From NCBI RefSeq assembly GCF_001685015.1, contig NZ_MAYT01000027.1, forward strand, positions 149,436-213,435: a stretch of DNA of 64,000 nt, given 5' to 3'. The translations under genes and the position numbers were made by a program. Origin of the DNA: Pseudobacillus wudalianchiensis. GTDB lineage: Bacteria; Bacillota; Bacilli; Bacillales; Domibacillaceae. Below are positions 16,744-24,337 of the stretch, one piece after another. The notes under the pieces were generated by a model, which searched no databases, was not told where the DNA came from, and saw only the letters and a program-made list of their open reading frames with translations. How positions within the stretch are numbered: position 1 is the first letter of the stretch; each line of letters begins with the position of its first letter.

Positions 16744-17253
16744 TTATTTTAATTCTCCCACAAACCAAATTTCACTTTCAAATTTCTCTCCATCTTCCTC
16801 TGTTAAGTCTTCTCTTATCCCTAACGTCTCTACGCCAGCTGGAATAGATAAGCTCCATTCTTTTTCAATGTCTCTTTTTTTTGATAAGGGTGTCCACCTT
16901 TGTTCGCCGTCATCTCGGTCAAAGAACCCTTTAAAATGACGGTCCCCTGTAAAAACAATGATTTGGCTGTTCCATAAATCCGGCAAATCTATAGCGGCGA
17001 CCACGCGCAGCTTCTCATTATATTGAGGCTTTATCTTGATTAAATGCTCTGTTCTATCTAGCAAAGTCTGCATGCAAGCCCTTTTGATAGAGAGAGGTAT
17101 TTTAGATGAAGAAATGAAAGATTGGGCAGCTGGTATATGCAGATGCCAATACCCGTTATAAAACTCAGACGGGAATGTCTCTGTTTCCTGCTCGATTCTT
17201 TCTATCATCTTTTTCGTTTTGCGCTTTAATCCTCGTATTTTTTTATCCGACAT
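16744..17253 (-). CDS. DUF3916-like protein
   Basis: A 169-residue protein with a basic N-terminus (KKIRGLKRKTKKMIERIEQE) followed by FPSEFYNGYWHLHIPAAQSF. I recall this pattern from the DUF3916 family of Bacillus. The C-terminus is acidic and ends ESEIWFVGELK. GAGGGAG precedes the ATG. It is the first gene of the four-gene minus-strand group that ends with the SUKH protein. Function unknown; a toxin-immunity link is inferred from neighbours. Confidence 0.7.
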   Translation of the reverse strand: MSDKKIRGLKRKTKKMIERIEQETETFPSEFYNGYWHLHIPAAQSFISSSKIPLSIKRACMQTLLDRTEHLIKIKPQYNEKLRVVAAIDLPDLWNSQIIVFTGDRHFKGFFDRDDGEQRWTPLSKKRDIEKEWSLSIPAGVETLGIREDLTEEDGEKFESEIWFVGELK

Positions 17254-17358
17254 CGTTTCTCCCTCTGCTAAAAGTATGACTTATACTGCTTAAATGCCCT
17301 AGATAGCTATATGAATTTTCATTGCAGAGTTTTTAGCTTTAGAAAATAAAAACCGCGA

Positions 17359-17386
17359 ACCCTTACTCAAAGTTCAACATATGGTA
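17359..17386 (+). promoter_or_regulatory. Putative sigma-K promoter of the spore cassette
   Basis: CATATGGTA at 17378-17386 fits the sigma-K -10 consensus CATANNNTA. AC at 17359-17360 lies exactly 17 bases upstream, as in the sigma-K consensus. The first cassette gene starts 60 bases downstream. Late mother-cell expression would fit spore-surface proteins. Confidence 0.5.
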
Positions 17387-17445
17387 AAGTATCGCCTAGA
17401 TTTTTGTTCTTATATTGTATCGAATATTGTGAAGGAGTGAAAATA

Positions 17446-17916
17446 TTGACTCCTGCCAAAATAACGAATCACGTGAATGTGAATCAAATTTATGTTAATT
17501 CTATTGATACTTCTTCTGGAATTTTTGTAGGAACCAATTATGCTAACAATTGGTCTTCACATCGAAAAAACAATTACGGATTTGGATCCATCAGCCATTC
17601 TCAAGTTTCAAATAACTACAGTTACGTAATGGATAATGATGTAATCGATACTCCTATACAAAACAATCCAACGATTCTACTGGATGGACACATGGCTGAA
17701 AACCAAAATGATATTGATATTGGCCAAATCAATATCAATGTGCTGGATACATGCGCAGCCGTTTCTGTTGGAGAAAATGAATTAACTGGATGGAGCTCAC
17801 ATAGTAAACGGAATGCTGGTCAAGGAAGATTTACAGGGGAAGTTCACAACACGCAAAACTCCTCTCTCATCTTGGATGCCGATGTCATTGACTGTGAAAT
17901 AAATGATAACCGCTAA
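17446..17916 (+). CDS. GerPF-like spore protein with two tandem domains
   Basis: The start is TTG at 17446, with GAAGGAG 8 bases upstream; 156 residues. The protein holds two copies of a GerPA/GerPF-type domain. Copy one (about residues 8-75) contains SSGIFVGTNYANNWSSHRKN and ends DNDVIDTPI. Copy two (about 92-150) contains AAVSVGENELTGWSSHSKRN and ends DADVIDCEI. GerP proteins are needed for germinant passage through the spore coat, and this domain is found in spore-surface proteins. It heads a plus-strand cassette of related genes. The internal duplication is unusual, as GerPF-type proteins normally have one domain. Confidence 0.75.
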   Translation: MTPAKITNHVNVNQIYVNSIDTSSGIFVGTNYANNWSSHRKNNYGFGSISHSQVSNNYSYVMDNDVIDTPIQNNPTILLDGHMAENQNDIDIGQININVLDTCAAVSVGENELTGWSSHSKRNAGQGRFTGEVHNTQNSSLILDADVIDCEINDNR

Positions 17917-17952
17917 CATTTGCTGGTACAGGGAAAAAGGAGGAGGATTTAC

Positions 17953-18198
17953 TTGGCAATAGCTTTTACATTAGGCTCTATCAATGTGAATTCTCAGAAT
18001 ACAAATTCAGCCATTTCTATCGGTGAAAATCAATTACCTGGCTGGGCTGCACATCGAAAGGTAAATAACGGGATGGGTTTTCAGGCCGGGAATGTGTTTA
18101 ACGCTGGGAATACAATGGGCGTTAATGATCCTGATGCGATAGACGGAATGATGAATAACCAAAATATTTCCCCTAGTGCTCAAGGTCAAGCTCTTTAG
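17953..18198 (+). CDS. GerPF-like spore germination/coat protein
   Basis: An 81-residue single-domain protein. TTG at 17953 follows AGGAGGAGG by 6 bases; an upstream in-frame TTG lacks such a signal. It reads GSINVNSQNTNSAISIGENQ, then LPGWAAHRKVNNGMG and DPDAIDG, matching the pattern shared by the other cassette members. The C-terminus is overlapped by the terminator stem at 18182-18216, which closes the first half of the cassette. Confidence 0.78.
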   Translation: MAIAFTLGSINVNSQNTNSAISIGENQLPGWAAHRKVNNGMGFQAGNVFNAGNTMGVNDPDAIDGMMNNQNISPSAQGQAL

Positions 18199-18222
18199 AA
18201 TTTACGGCTTGACCTTTGTTTT
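18182..18222 (+). terminator. Terminator overlapping the end of the GerPF-like gene
   Basis: AAGGTCAAGC (18182-18191) and GCTTGACCTT (18207-18216) form a perfect 10-bp stem, followed by TGTTTTA. The stem begins inside the last codons. Confidence 0.75.
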
Positions 18223-18345
18223 ATATCAATTCTTATAAACCTTTTAGCATACCAAAAATTGAAATTCATATAGTATATAAAGTCTTTTGCGCACTGTCAT
18301 TTTAATCAATATATTATAGTTCCTTGTATGGGAGGTAGTAAATGA

Positions 18346-18774
18346 GTGGTACAACCTCATTTTCGTTCTAACGTTAAAGATGTGTTAGGAAAAGATTTTT
18401 CCGAATTATTGTATGAAATAGCGCCATTTGTAGAACCGAGAATCGATATTTTTCAATCCGATCAATACTTTATGATTTCTGTTGAAATAGCCGGGGCACG
18501 TCATGAAGATATTTCTGTCAAACGGCAACAAAATACTTTATTAATTGAAGGAACGATTCCTAATAGACATATAGAAGAAAATATAAAGGTGATCAATAGC
18601 GAACGCTTTTACGGCCCTTTTAAAAGAAGTGTATCAGTCCCGAAAACTTGTGCGCTAGAGCGATTAGACGCTGTGTTACAAAGAGGAGTATTATGGATCA
18701 CCATTCCATTTCATTCTAACGCTGATGACAACGAAATTAAAATCCTTGAGGAGAATAGCCATGACATCAATTAA
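18346..18774 (+). CDS. Hsp20/alpha-crystallin protein, spore coat CotP/CotM-like
   Basis: A 142-residue small heat-shock protein. The alpha-crystallin domain spans about residues 30-125: FMISVEIAGARHEDISVKRQ, NTLLIEGTIP, FYGPFKRSVSVP and GVLWITIPFH. GTG at 18346 has GGGAGG 10 bases upstream. Members of this family in Bacillus include coat proteins CotM and CotP, and the flanking GerPF-like genes support a spore role here. CATATAGTA at 18267-18275 fits a sigma-K -10 but has no well-placed -35. The stop overlaps the start region of the next gene by 14 bases. Confidence 0.82.
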   Translation: MVQPHFRSNVKDVLGKDFSELLYEIAPFVEPRIDIFQSDQYFMISVEIAGARHEDISVKRQQNTLLIEGTIPNRHIEENIKVINSERFYGPFKRSVSVPKTCALERLDAVLQRGVLWITIPFHSNADDNEIKILEENSHDIN

Positions 18775-18961
18775 ATACGGATCATTAAAGATTAATCAAA
18801 TTACCTCTTCTTCTGGTTTGTTTGTCGGGACAAACATTCAAAAAGGCCGAAAAAGCAAAGCAGAACTTAACGAAGGCTTTGGCACTATTCGGGGCCGCCA
18901 CAATAAAGTGGAAGCAAATTCAGGGGTTGTAGCGAAAGATTCTAAAAAAGGAACAGGATAA
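18761..18961 (+). CDS. GerPF-like spore protein
   Basis: A 66-residue single-domain protein starting with ATG at 18761 after GAGGAGAATAGCC, overlapping the end of the Hsp20 gene. It reads GSLKINQITSSSGLFVGTNI and then AELNEGFGTIRGRHN, the same V-G-x-N and N-x-G-F-G signature as the other members. Its stop overlaps the spacer to the GerPC-like gene by one base, so these genes are tightly coupled. Confidence 0.75.
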   Translation: MTSIKYGSLKINQITSSSGLFVGTNIQKGRKSKAELNEGFGTIRGRHNKVEANSGVVAKDSKKGTG

Positions 18962-18962
18962 G

Positions 18963-19322
18963 ATGGACCAGGAACATATATCAGATAAGCTTGAGGAGCT
19001 GTATGAAAAACTTAATGCGCTCGAAACATCTATCCATAGTAAAGGTAACCTTTCTATTGTCATAAATATCGATGTGAAAGACCTGCACCTGCAGGAATTA
19101 AACTTAGAGGAACTGGCCTTTCATCTTGATAAGCTAGATATAAAAGAATTGAGCGGAATGCTGAATCTTGGAAATGCTTTTTCGCCTGTTGTTCATCCTA
19201 AAAAGGAACCTGAAAAGACGAATACCCCAGAAAATCGGGAACAGACCGAAAAGAAAAAACAGACAGCTGACGATATCAAAATAAGTGTGAATGAAAAGTC
19301 AGTGCCCTATACAATCGATTAA
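18963..19322 (+). CDS. GerPC-like coiled-coil spore protein
   Basis: A 119-residue protein with an N-terminal coiled coil (SDKLEELYEKLNALETSIHS), a strand VVINIDVKDLHLQELNLEEL-type region, and LSGMLNLGNAF. The last part recalls the LxGTLNIG segment of GerPC. The C-terminal third is charged and low in complexity. In classical gerP operons GerPC accompanies GerPA/B/F-type proteins, and here it lies between two GerPF-like genes. The link to GerPC rests on that one motif and the context. The start is only two bases past the previous stop. Confidence 0.6.
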   Translation: MDQEHISDKLEELYEKLNALETSIHSKGNLSIVINIDVKDLHLQELNLEELAFHLDKLDIKELSGMLNLGNAFSPVVHPKKEPEKTNTPENREQTEKKKQTADDIKISVNEKSVPYTID

Positions 19323-19329
19323 GGAAAGG

Positions 19330-19659
19330 ATGTTGGCTTTGAAGCGATTTTCCCCTTCTTTTTTCATTGGTTCCATTTCCATTGGAACAGTTGAAGGTGC
19401 CTCCTGTGTCAATCTTGGAAACAACCTTCCGAGCGGATTTGTAAATTATAAAAAACAGAACCAAGGGTTTGGCTCGATATCTGGGGATCATAATGATATT
19501 CGTGATATTTTAGCTACCATCGAAGAACAAGATATCAATGATTCCTTTCATTATAATGGAATAGATCACACAGAATACGAACAAGCCATTGAAAATGAAA
19601 TGCTGAATACAAATGTTGAGATTGATGAAGTGAATAATAGCAGACAAGATGGCAAATGA
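19330..19659 (+). CDS. GerPF-like spore protein with acidic tail
   Basis: About 109 residues. The N-terminal 70 carry the GerPF-like domain (FIGSISIGTVEGASCVNLGN, then NYKKQNQGFGSISGDHN). The rest is acidic (YEQAIENEMLNTNVEIDEVN). AAGGAAAGG precedes ATG at 19330 closely, and TTG at 19333 or 19339 could also serve. This is the last clear member of the cassette. Confidence 0.7.
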   Translation: MLALKRFSPSFFIGSISIGTVEGASCVNLGNNLPSGFVNYKKQNQGFGSISGDHNDIRDILATIEEQDINDSFHYNGIDHTEYEQAIENEMLNTNVEIDEVNNSRQDGK

Positions 19660-19772
19660 GAATGTTGTTTTACTTAGATATGGAGAGGCAAAGTTCAACT
19701 CAAACTAAGCATGGCGCCGGCCATTATGTCTATCTAAAGCTAATCAAAGATTTGCCTTTTATCCAAAAATAA
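19656..19772 (+). CDS. Possible 38-residue protein at the end of the spore cassette
   Basis: An ATG at 19656 overlaps the preceding stop in an ATGA junction and opens a 38-codon frame ending at 19772. It contains THGAGHYVYLKLIKDLPF-like mixed residues and no known domain. There is no strong ribosome binding site, so the overlap is the only support. Confidence 0.22.
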   Translation: MRMLFYLDMERQSSTQTKHGAGHYVYLKLIKDLPFIQK

Positions 19773-19812
19773 GTGTGAGAAATCCTAAGTCATTTCTGTA
19801 TTTATCATGAAT

Positions 19813-19834
19813 GGGCTTAAAGCAGCCCGTTTTT
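19813..19834 (+). terminator. Terminator after the spore cassette
   Basis: GGGCT (19813-19817) and AGCCC (19824-19828) form a short stem, followed by G and five T. Confidence 0.6.
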
Positions 19835-20105
19835 CCCGGTCGCGCGCCAGCTGCTAATTTCCTTATCATCAGCAATAATTACATATTAATTTCTTCTACC
19901 ATTTCCTCTTATATGCTTGAATATAATCTTTCTTTATCTAAGACAAGGTGATTCAAGACCCTTCATCTTTTTATTATAGTAAGTATGTGAACAAGCTTTC
20001 AACTTACTGCATCGCTCTCTGTTCTCCATTCCACTTTCCTTTTATTCCGATATTTATATGTTTTGTTACAATCTCAAGAAAATGTTCTCTAAAAATAGTA
20101 TTTAC
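19835..20105. other. Intergenic stretch before the feo operon
   Basis: No gene or repeat was recognised between the cassette terminator and the feo promoter. Confidence 0.4.
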
Positions 20106-20135
20106 TGATATAATTGAGAAAAAATTATCATTGTC
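20106..20135 (+). promoter_or_regulatory. feo promoter with Fur-box-like site
   Basis: TGATATAAT at 20106-20114 is an extended -10. Directly downstream, TGAGAAAAAATTATCATTGTC (20115-20135) contains the perfect Fur half-site ATTATCA and a degenerate opposite half. Repression by Fur with iron is typical for feoAB. Confidence 0.45.
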
Positions 20136-20211
20136 TTTTTATGGATATGGCAATGTTCTTTAAAGAACTGATAAAGAGGCTGACTTTTATTATTGGCTGG
20201 AGGGAATACAC

Positions 20212-20439
20212 GTGCTTCTTTCGGAATTAAATCGAGGAGAAAAAGCCAGGATTGTAGATTTATCTAGAGTAAACGATATGGTAAAACGGAGATTGCTAGA
20301 TTTAGGAGTTATGGAAGGCATGGAAATCCAATTAAAAGAGCGTATGCCTTTTAAGGGCCCTTTTATGCTTAATCATGGTGGGCAATGTCTTGGGATTCGT
20401 CATCAGGAAGCAGTTCAGATTGAGATAAAGAGGCTATGA
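20212..20439 (+). CDS. feoA: Ferrous iron transport protein A
   Basis: A 75-residue protein with the SH3-like FeoA fold: LNRGEKARIVDLSRVNDMVK, RRLLDLGVMEGMEIQLKERM and LGIRHQEAVQIEI. GTG at 20212 has TGGAGGG upstream. FeoA is a small cytosolic partner of FeoB needed for full Fe(II) uptake. Its stop overlaps the feoB start by 4 bases, so translation is coupled. Putative Fur control is visible upstream. Confidence 0.93.
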   Translation: MLLSELNRGEKARIVDLSRVNDMVKRRLLDLGVMEGMEIQLKERMPFKGPFMLNHGGQCLGIRHQEAVQIEIKRL

Positions 20440-22448
20440 TGAACCTTGCTCTGTTAGGAAATCCGAATACCGGAAAAACTTCTTTATTTAATAATTTGAC
20501 CGGCTCTTACGAATATGTTGGAAATTGGAGCGGAGTGACGGTCGAAAAGAAAATTGGAACATTAAAAAATAAAGCAGGACAGCTCATTGATCTCCCAGGC
20601 ATTTACACACTAAACCCTTTATCAAAAGATGAGGGAGTCGTTTCAAACTTTTTTATTCATGATTCATTTGATGGGATCGTCAACATTGTGGATGCTTCCC
20701 AATTAGAAAGAAATTTAAATTTGACTATCCAGCTTCTTGAATTTGGAAAGCCTTTGGTGATTGGTTTAAATATGAACGATGTCGCCAAAAACCGAGGCAT
20801 TTATGTAGATGAACAAAAACTTTCTACTGCCCTGCACGTTCCTGTTACGTCAATTATTGCACGAACAGGAAAAGGCTGCAGCCTGCTGCGTGATCAACTT
20901 GCTAACTTACAAACGATAGAACAGCAGCCATTGATTCTTCACTATGGGGCGGCTTTAGAAAAAGGCATTGAAGCATTATCAAAGCTTATGCCAAAACAAG
21001 CTGCGAACCATTTTCCCCACCGCTGGCTGGCTTTGCAATTTTTTGAAAGCAATCAAAATGTACAGGACTTTTTGGCCGCTTTTATATCAACAGAAACTTT
21101 GAAGGCACTCTATGAAGAAACAGAACAAGCTGTGCAGAAGGGTCATGGCGTAAACAGTTTATCTCAGTGGATATATACGGTTAGACGGACATACATCGAC
21201 TCGATCATTGAGCAGGCAGTCGATCGCCAGTCCGCTCACTCCACTAATTGGACAGACCGGATTGATGCTGTCGTGACCAATAAAGTTTTAGGGCTGCCAA
21301 TCTTTTTGCTCTGTATGCTCCTCCTGTTTAAATTAACGTTTGATTGGTTAGGTACACCGCTTTCAGATGCATTAGACAGTTTTTTTTCAGGGCCGTTAAC
21401 AAACTGGCTATCATGGATTCTTACGAGTATCGGTGCTTCTTCTTTTATTCAAGCGCTCGTTCTTAACGGAATTATTTCCGGAGTAGGCGGTGTGTTAGTA
21501 TTTATGCCGCAAATCTTTATTTTATTTTTCTTTATCTCTCTTCTTGAAGATTCAGGCTATATGGCTCGTGTAGCGTTGGTGATGGATAAAGTGATGGAAT
21601 CCGTCGGTTTAAATGGCAAAGCCTTTATTCCGATGATTATTGGCTTTGGTTGTAATGTTCCTGGAATAATGGCTGCCAGAACCATTGAACAGCCAAAAGA
21701 ACGATTACTCACGATTCTTTTGACTCCTTTAATGTCCTGTTCAGCCAGATTACCGGTATATGCGCTTTTCGTTGGCGCATTCTTTGTTCAGTATCAAACA
21801 ATCATCGTCTTTTCACTTTATTTGTTAGGGATTGTCATGGCCCTGCTATTAGCTAAATTGTTTTCTATGACCATTTTAAAAGAGGAACAATCTTTGTTTG
21901 TGATTGAGCTTCCGCCTTATCGTCTTCCTCAATCAAAGGCGCTCTTTAGAAGCACCTGGGATAAAGGAAAAGGCTTTATCCGAAAAGCTGGTACCTTCAT
22001 TTTTGGGGGTTCCGTCATTATTTGGCTGTTAACTTATGCCGGTCCTCACGGTTTAAACGTTCAGATGGACGACAGTTTTCTTGCCTTAGTTGGCGGATTT
22101 GCAGCGCCGCTTTTAGCACCTCTTGGTTTTGGCACATGGCAGGCAGGCGCCGCACTGATTACAGGATTTTTGGCAAAAGAAGTAGTCGTATCAAGCATGA
22201 ACATTATTTATCACGTTCCAAATGTAGATTCTTTACAAGGATTGATGGCTACGCAATTTACGCCGCTTGCTGCTTTTACCTTTATGGTGTTTGTTCTTTT
22301 GTACATCCCTTGCCTGGCGACGGTAGGAACGATCCGAAAAGAAACTGGTTCAGCTAAATGGACTTATTTTTCGATTATTTACGCCCTAGTGTTAGCTTAT
22401 GTCTTGTCTTTTGTCATTTATCAAGGTGGAAAACTATTAGGCTTCTAA
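20436..22448 (+). CDS. feoB: Ferrous iron transporter FeoB
   Basis: A 670-residue protein. The N-terminal G domain (about residues 1-165) has GNPNTGKTS, the switch region NWSGVTVE, DLPGIY and NMND. A helical linker follows, then a membrane part with FeoB gate motifs. GFGCNVPGIMAARTIEQPKE and the second gate near CSARLPVYALF are typical. FeoB takes up Fe(II) across the cell membrane with GTP hydrolysis. The gene lies between feoA and a Cys-rich small membrane protein in one operon. Confidence 0.96.
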   Translation: MMNLALLGNPNTGKTSLFNNLTGSYEYVGNWSGVTVEKKIGTLKNKAGQLIDLPGIYTLNPLSKDEGVVSNFFIHDSFDGIVNIVDASQLERNLNLTIQLLEFGKPLVIGLNMNDVAKNRGIYVDEQKLSTALHVPVTSIIARTGKGCSLLRDQLANLQTIEQQPLILHYGAALEKGIEALSKLMPKQAANHFPHRWLALQFFESNQNVQDFLAAFISTETLKALYEETEQAVQKGHGVNSLSQWIYTVRRTYIDSIIEQAVDRQSAHSTNWTDRIDAVVTNKVLGLPIFLLCMLLLFKLTFDWLGTPLSDALDSFFSGPLTNWLSWILTSIGASSFIQALVLNGIISGVGGVLVFMPQIFILFFFISLLEDSGYMARVALVMDKVMESVGLNGKAFIPMIIGFGCNVPGIMAARTIEQPKERLLTILLTPLMSCSARLPVYALFVGAFFVQYQTIIVFSLYLLGIVMALLLAKLFSMTILKEEQSLFVIELPPYRLPQSKALFRSTWDKGKGFIRKAGTFIFGGSVIIWLLTYAGPHGLNVQMDDSFLALVGGFAAPLLAPLGFGTWQAGAALITGFLAKEVVVSSMNIIYHVPNVDSLQGLMATQFTPLAAFTFMVFVLLYIPCLATVGTIRKETGSAKWTYFSIIYALVLAYVLSFVIYQGGKLLGF

Positions 22449-22469
22449 CCCTCTAGGAGGAATGAACAG

Positions 22470-22616
22470 ATGATAGCAAGTATAGCGATTGGCACGGTTA
22501 TTTTTGGTTATTCAGGCTGGACGATTTTCCGCTATGTCAAGAAAAGCAAAGAAGGAAAATGTGCTGCCTGTTCCTTAAAAAATAGCTGTAAAAGCAAATG
22601 TGACTCTTTTAACTAA
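22470..22616 (+). CDS. FeoB-associated Cys-rich membrane protein
   Basis: A 48-residue protein beginning MIASIAIGTVIFGYSGWTIF, one membrane helix. It then has a basic segment and a cysteine cluster (CAACSLKNSCKSKC). TAGGAGG lies 8 bases before the ATG. Small proteins of this type are encoded after feoB in many Firmicutes and are thought to help FeoB, possibly by handling iron through the cysteines. The terminator follows directly. Confidence 0.88.
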   Translation: MIASIAIGTVIFGYSGWTIFRYVKKSKEGKCAACSLKNSCKSKCDSFN

Positions 22617-22636
22617 ATCATTTTGATTGTGTTTAT

Positions 22637-22695
22637 AAAAAAGGGAGCTGTCGCAAAAAGCCGTATTGATCGGCTTATGCGACAGCTCCCTTTTT
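22637..22695. terminator. Strong bidirectional terminator, feo / yuiD
   Basis: An 18-bp perfect stem (22637-22654 with 22678-22695) is topped by a second inner stem GCCG/CGGC. T-runs end both strands. It closes the feo operon and the convergent YuiD-like gene. Confidence 0.88.
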
Positions 22696-22784
22696 ATCCG
22701 GCAAGCGGTTTACGATCGTTAGTCAACCGAAGCCGTTCCTCCAAGCATCTCTTATGTATATGGATTAGAGAACTGGAAGATTGT

Positions 22785-23246
22785 CTATTTTCTCTTCGAC
22801 ATGTAATAGCCAGCCATTCCTAATAACGTTCCCAGCAAGGCTCCGCCTATCACTTCACCTGGTTTATGGCCGAGCACTTCTTTAAGCGGATCAGGCACCT
22901 TTTCCTCATATTCAACCGGATCATCTTGATGAATTTTATCAATCAGTTCATCTAAATCATTTACTTTTAAAGTCAATTCACCGGTTTGTCTGCGGATTCC
23001 CTGGGCATCGTACATAACAATTAGACCAAAGATGACTGAAAGAGCAAAGTCAATGGTCGAGACTCCTTTTTTCATGGCAATATACGTAGCTAAGGATGAT
23101 ACTCCAGCTGAATGAGAGCTCGGCATGCCCCCTGTCGCCAAAAACAGTTCAGGCTTCCATTCTTTTTTCTTCATATAGTGAAGTGGAATTTTCGCAGCCT
23201 GTGCTACCCCAATACTTGATAATGCAATGATAATACCTCTATTCAA
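22785..23246 (-). CDS. yuiD: YuiD-like divergent PAP2 family membrane protein
   Basis: About 153 residues. TTG at 23246 is preferred, because GGAGG lies 8 bases upstream of it and overlaps the alternative ATG at 23261. Signature segments are FLATGGMPSSHSAGVSSLAT and a C-terminal LGHKPGEVIGGALLGTLLGM, with membrane helices between. This is the acid-phosphatase/vanadium haloperoxidase-related (DUF212) family, of which B. subtilis YuiD is a member. The role is unknown. It appears monocistronic. Confidence 0.85.
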   Translation of the reverse strand: MNRGIIIALSSIGVAQAAKIPLHYMKKKEWKPELFLATGGMPSSHSAGVSSLATYIAMKKGVSTIDFALSVIFGLIVMYDAQGIRRQTGELTLKVNDLDELIDKIHQDDPVEYEEKVPDPLKEVLGHKPGEVIGGALLGTLLGMAGYYMSKRK

Positions 23247-23624
23247 GTCGCTCACCTCCATGTTATTTTGAAAAAAAGCAGCAGTTTTTATTCTCTTGCC
23301 GTATAAAAAGAAGAGATGATATAAAACTCAGCCGTTTAATAGGATATTTCTCTTTTTTTAGACATATTAAACAATAAATTCATGGAATGAGCCTAATGTA
23401 AGCAAGAGAAGATTGAAAGAGAGATTTACCGGATACTTACAATTAGTAAAAATTGTTTTCGAATTTAACACATAGATCTTTTTGATCAATATAAAAAAAT
23501 AAAAAGAAGCTTAGTCAAAAGCCTCTTTGATATGAACCCAATGAAATATCATAAGGACAAACTTATACATTTATTTTTAATAAGCTTTATCAGCAAAAAC
23601 TGAATAATTTCCAAATAAGATTAG
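23247..23624. other. Intergenic stretch
   Basis: This contains the YuiD promoter region and the terminator at 23503-23528. Nothing else was recognised. Confidence 0.4.
23495..23528 (-). terminator. Terminator of the permease-ankyrin operon
   Basis: AAAGAAGCTT (23503-23512) pairs with AAGCCTCTTT (23519-23528) with one G-T pair. On the minus strand it is followed by a long T-rich tract. Confidence 0.6.
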
Positions 23625-24329
23625 TTATTTTGCCCCTGCTTGCAGCAAGATTTTCTCGATCTCTTTAAACCCTTTCTCGCGTGCATGCTGCAAAGGTGTT
23701 ACCATATCATGATCCGGAATATTAACATCAGCACCATGATCGATCAACAGCTGGATCGTTTCTTGTTGTGTTTTGTCTCCATTATTTAAAATGATGGCCT
23801 CCATTAAAGCTGTCCAGCCTAAATTATTTACGTGATTAATATCAATATCCGTTTTGGTGAGCAATTCCTTTATAACCTCTATATAGCCATGTTCTGAAGC
23901 TGGAATTAAAGCCGTTCCCCCGTAGCGGTTTGTAATAGTAGGGTCTGCTCCCGCTTCAATGGTAAGCTTCAAAATTTCGATGTATCCTTCTGCACCAGCA
24001 TATAAAAAAGGAGTATTTTTTATATGGTCTTGAATGTTCACATCTGCCCCCGCCTTAATGAGAACTGTCGCTGTCTCTACATCATTGTGATACGTTGCAA
24101 TCATGATCGGTGTTCGCTTCTTTTCATCTTGTATATTAATATCAGCCCCTTTTTTAATTAGTTTTTTTACCTTTTCTGTTTCTCTCTGTTCCGCTGCCTG
24201 CAGCAATTGTTCATTCACTCCTTCTTCCACTGCTTCTCTCTCCTTTCCTTGTTCTTGATTATCATTTAAACCATATGCTGGAAGCAAAAGCAGACATCCC
24301 AGCCATACTGTTATTCTCTTCCACATCAT
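23625..24329 (-). CDS. Exported ankyrin-repeat protein
   Basis: About 234 residues. ATG at 24329 (or 24326) follows TAGGGG and gives MMWKRITVWLGCLLLLPAYG, a signal peptide without an obvious lipobox cysteine. Five or so ankyrin repeats follow, each with the GADxNIQD / TPLxxA pattern (LIKKGADINIQDEKKRTPIM, LIKAGADVNIQDHIKNTPFL, TIEAGADPTITNRYGGTALI, LIDHGADVNIPDHDMVTPLQ). Ankyrin repeats bind other proteins. The gene is 8 bases downstream of a permease gene. An exported ankyrin protein tied to a purine/pyrimidine-type permease is unusual, and the partner is unknown. Confidence 0.82.
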   Translation of the reverse strand: MMWKRITVWLGCLLLLPAYGLNDNQEQGKEREAVEEGVNEQLLQAAEQRETEKVKKLIKKGADINIQDEKKRTPIMIATYHNDVETATVLIKAGADVNIQDHIKNTPFLYAGAEGYIEILKLTIEAGADPTITNRYGGTALIPASEHGYIEVIKELLTKTDIDINHVNNLGWTALMEAIILNNGDKTQQETIQLLIDHGADVNIPDHDMVTPLQHAREKGFKEIEKILLQAGAK

Positions 24330-24337
24330 AAACGCCC

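Noticed and set aside
18267-18275. Second sigma-K promoter before the Hsp20 gene
   Set aside because: The -10 (CATATAGTA) fits, but no AC lies at 16-17 bases upstream, so it is mentioned only in the gene entry.
22637-22695. Insertion-sequence end
   Set aside because: The 18-bp inverted repeat resembles some element ends, but it encloses only a short inner stem and has T-runs on both strands between convergent genes, so it is a terminator.
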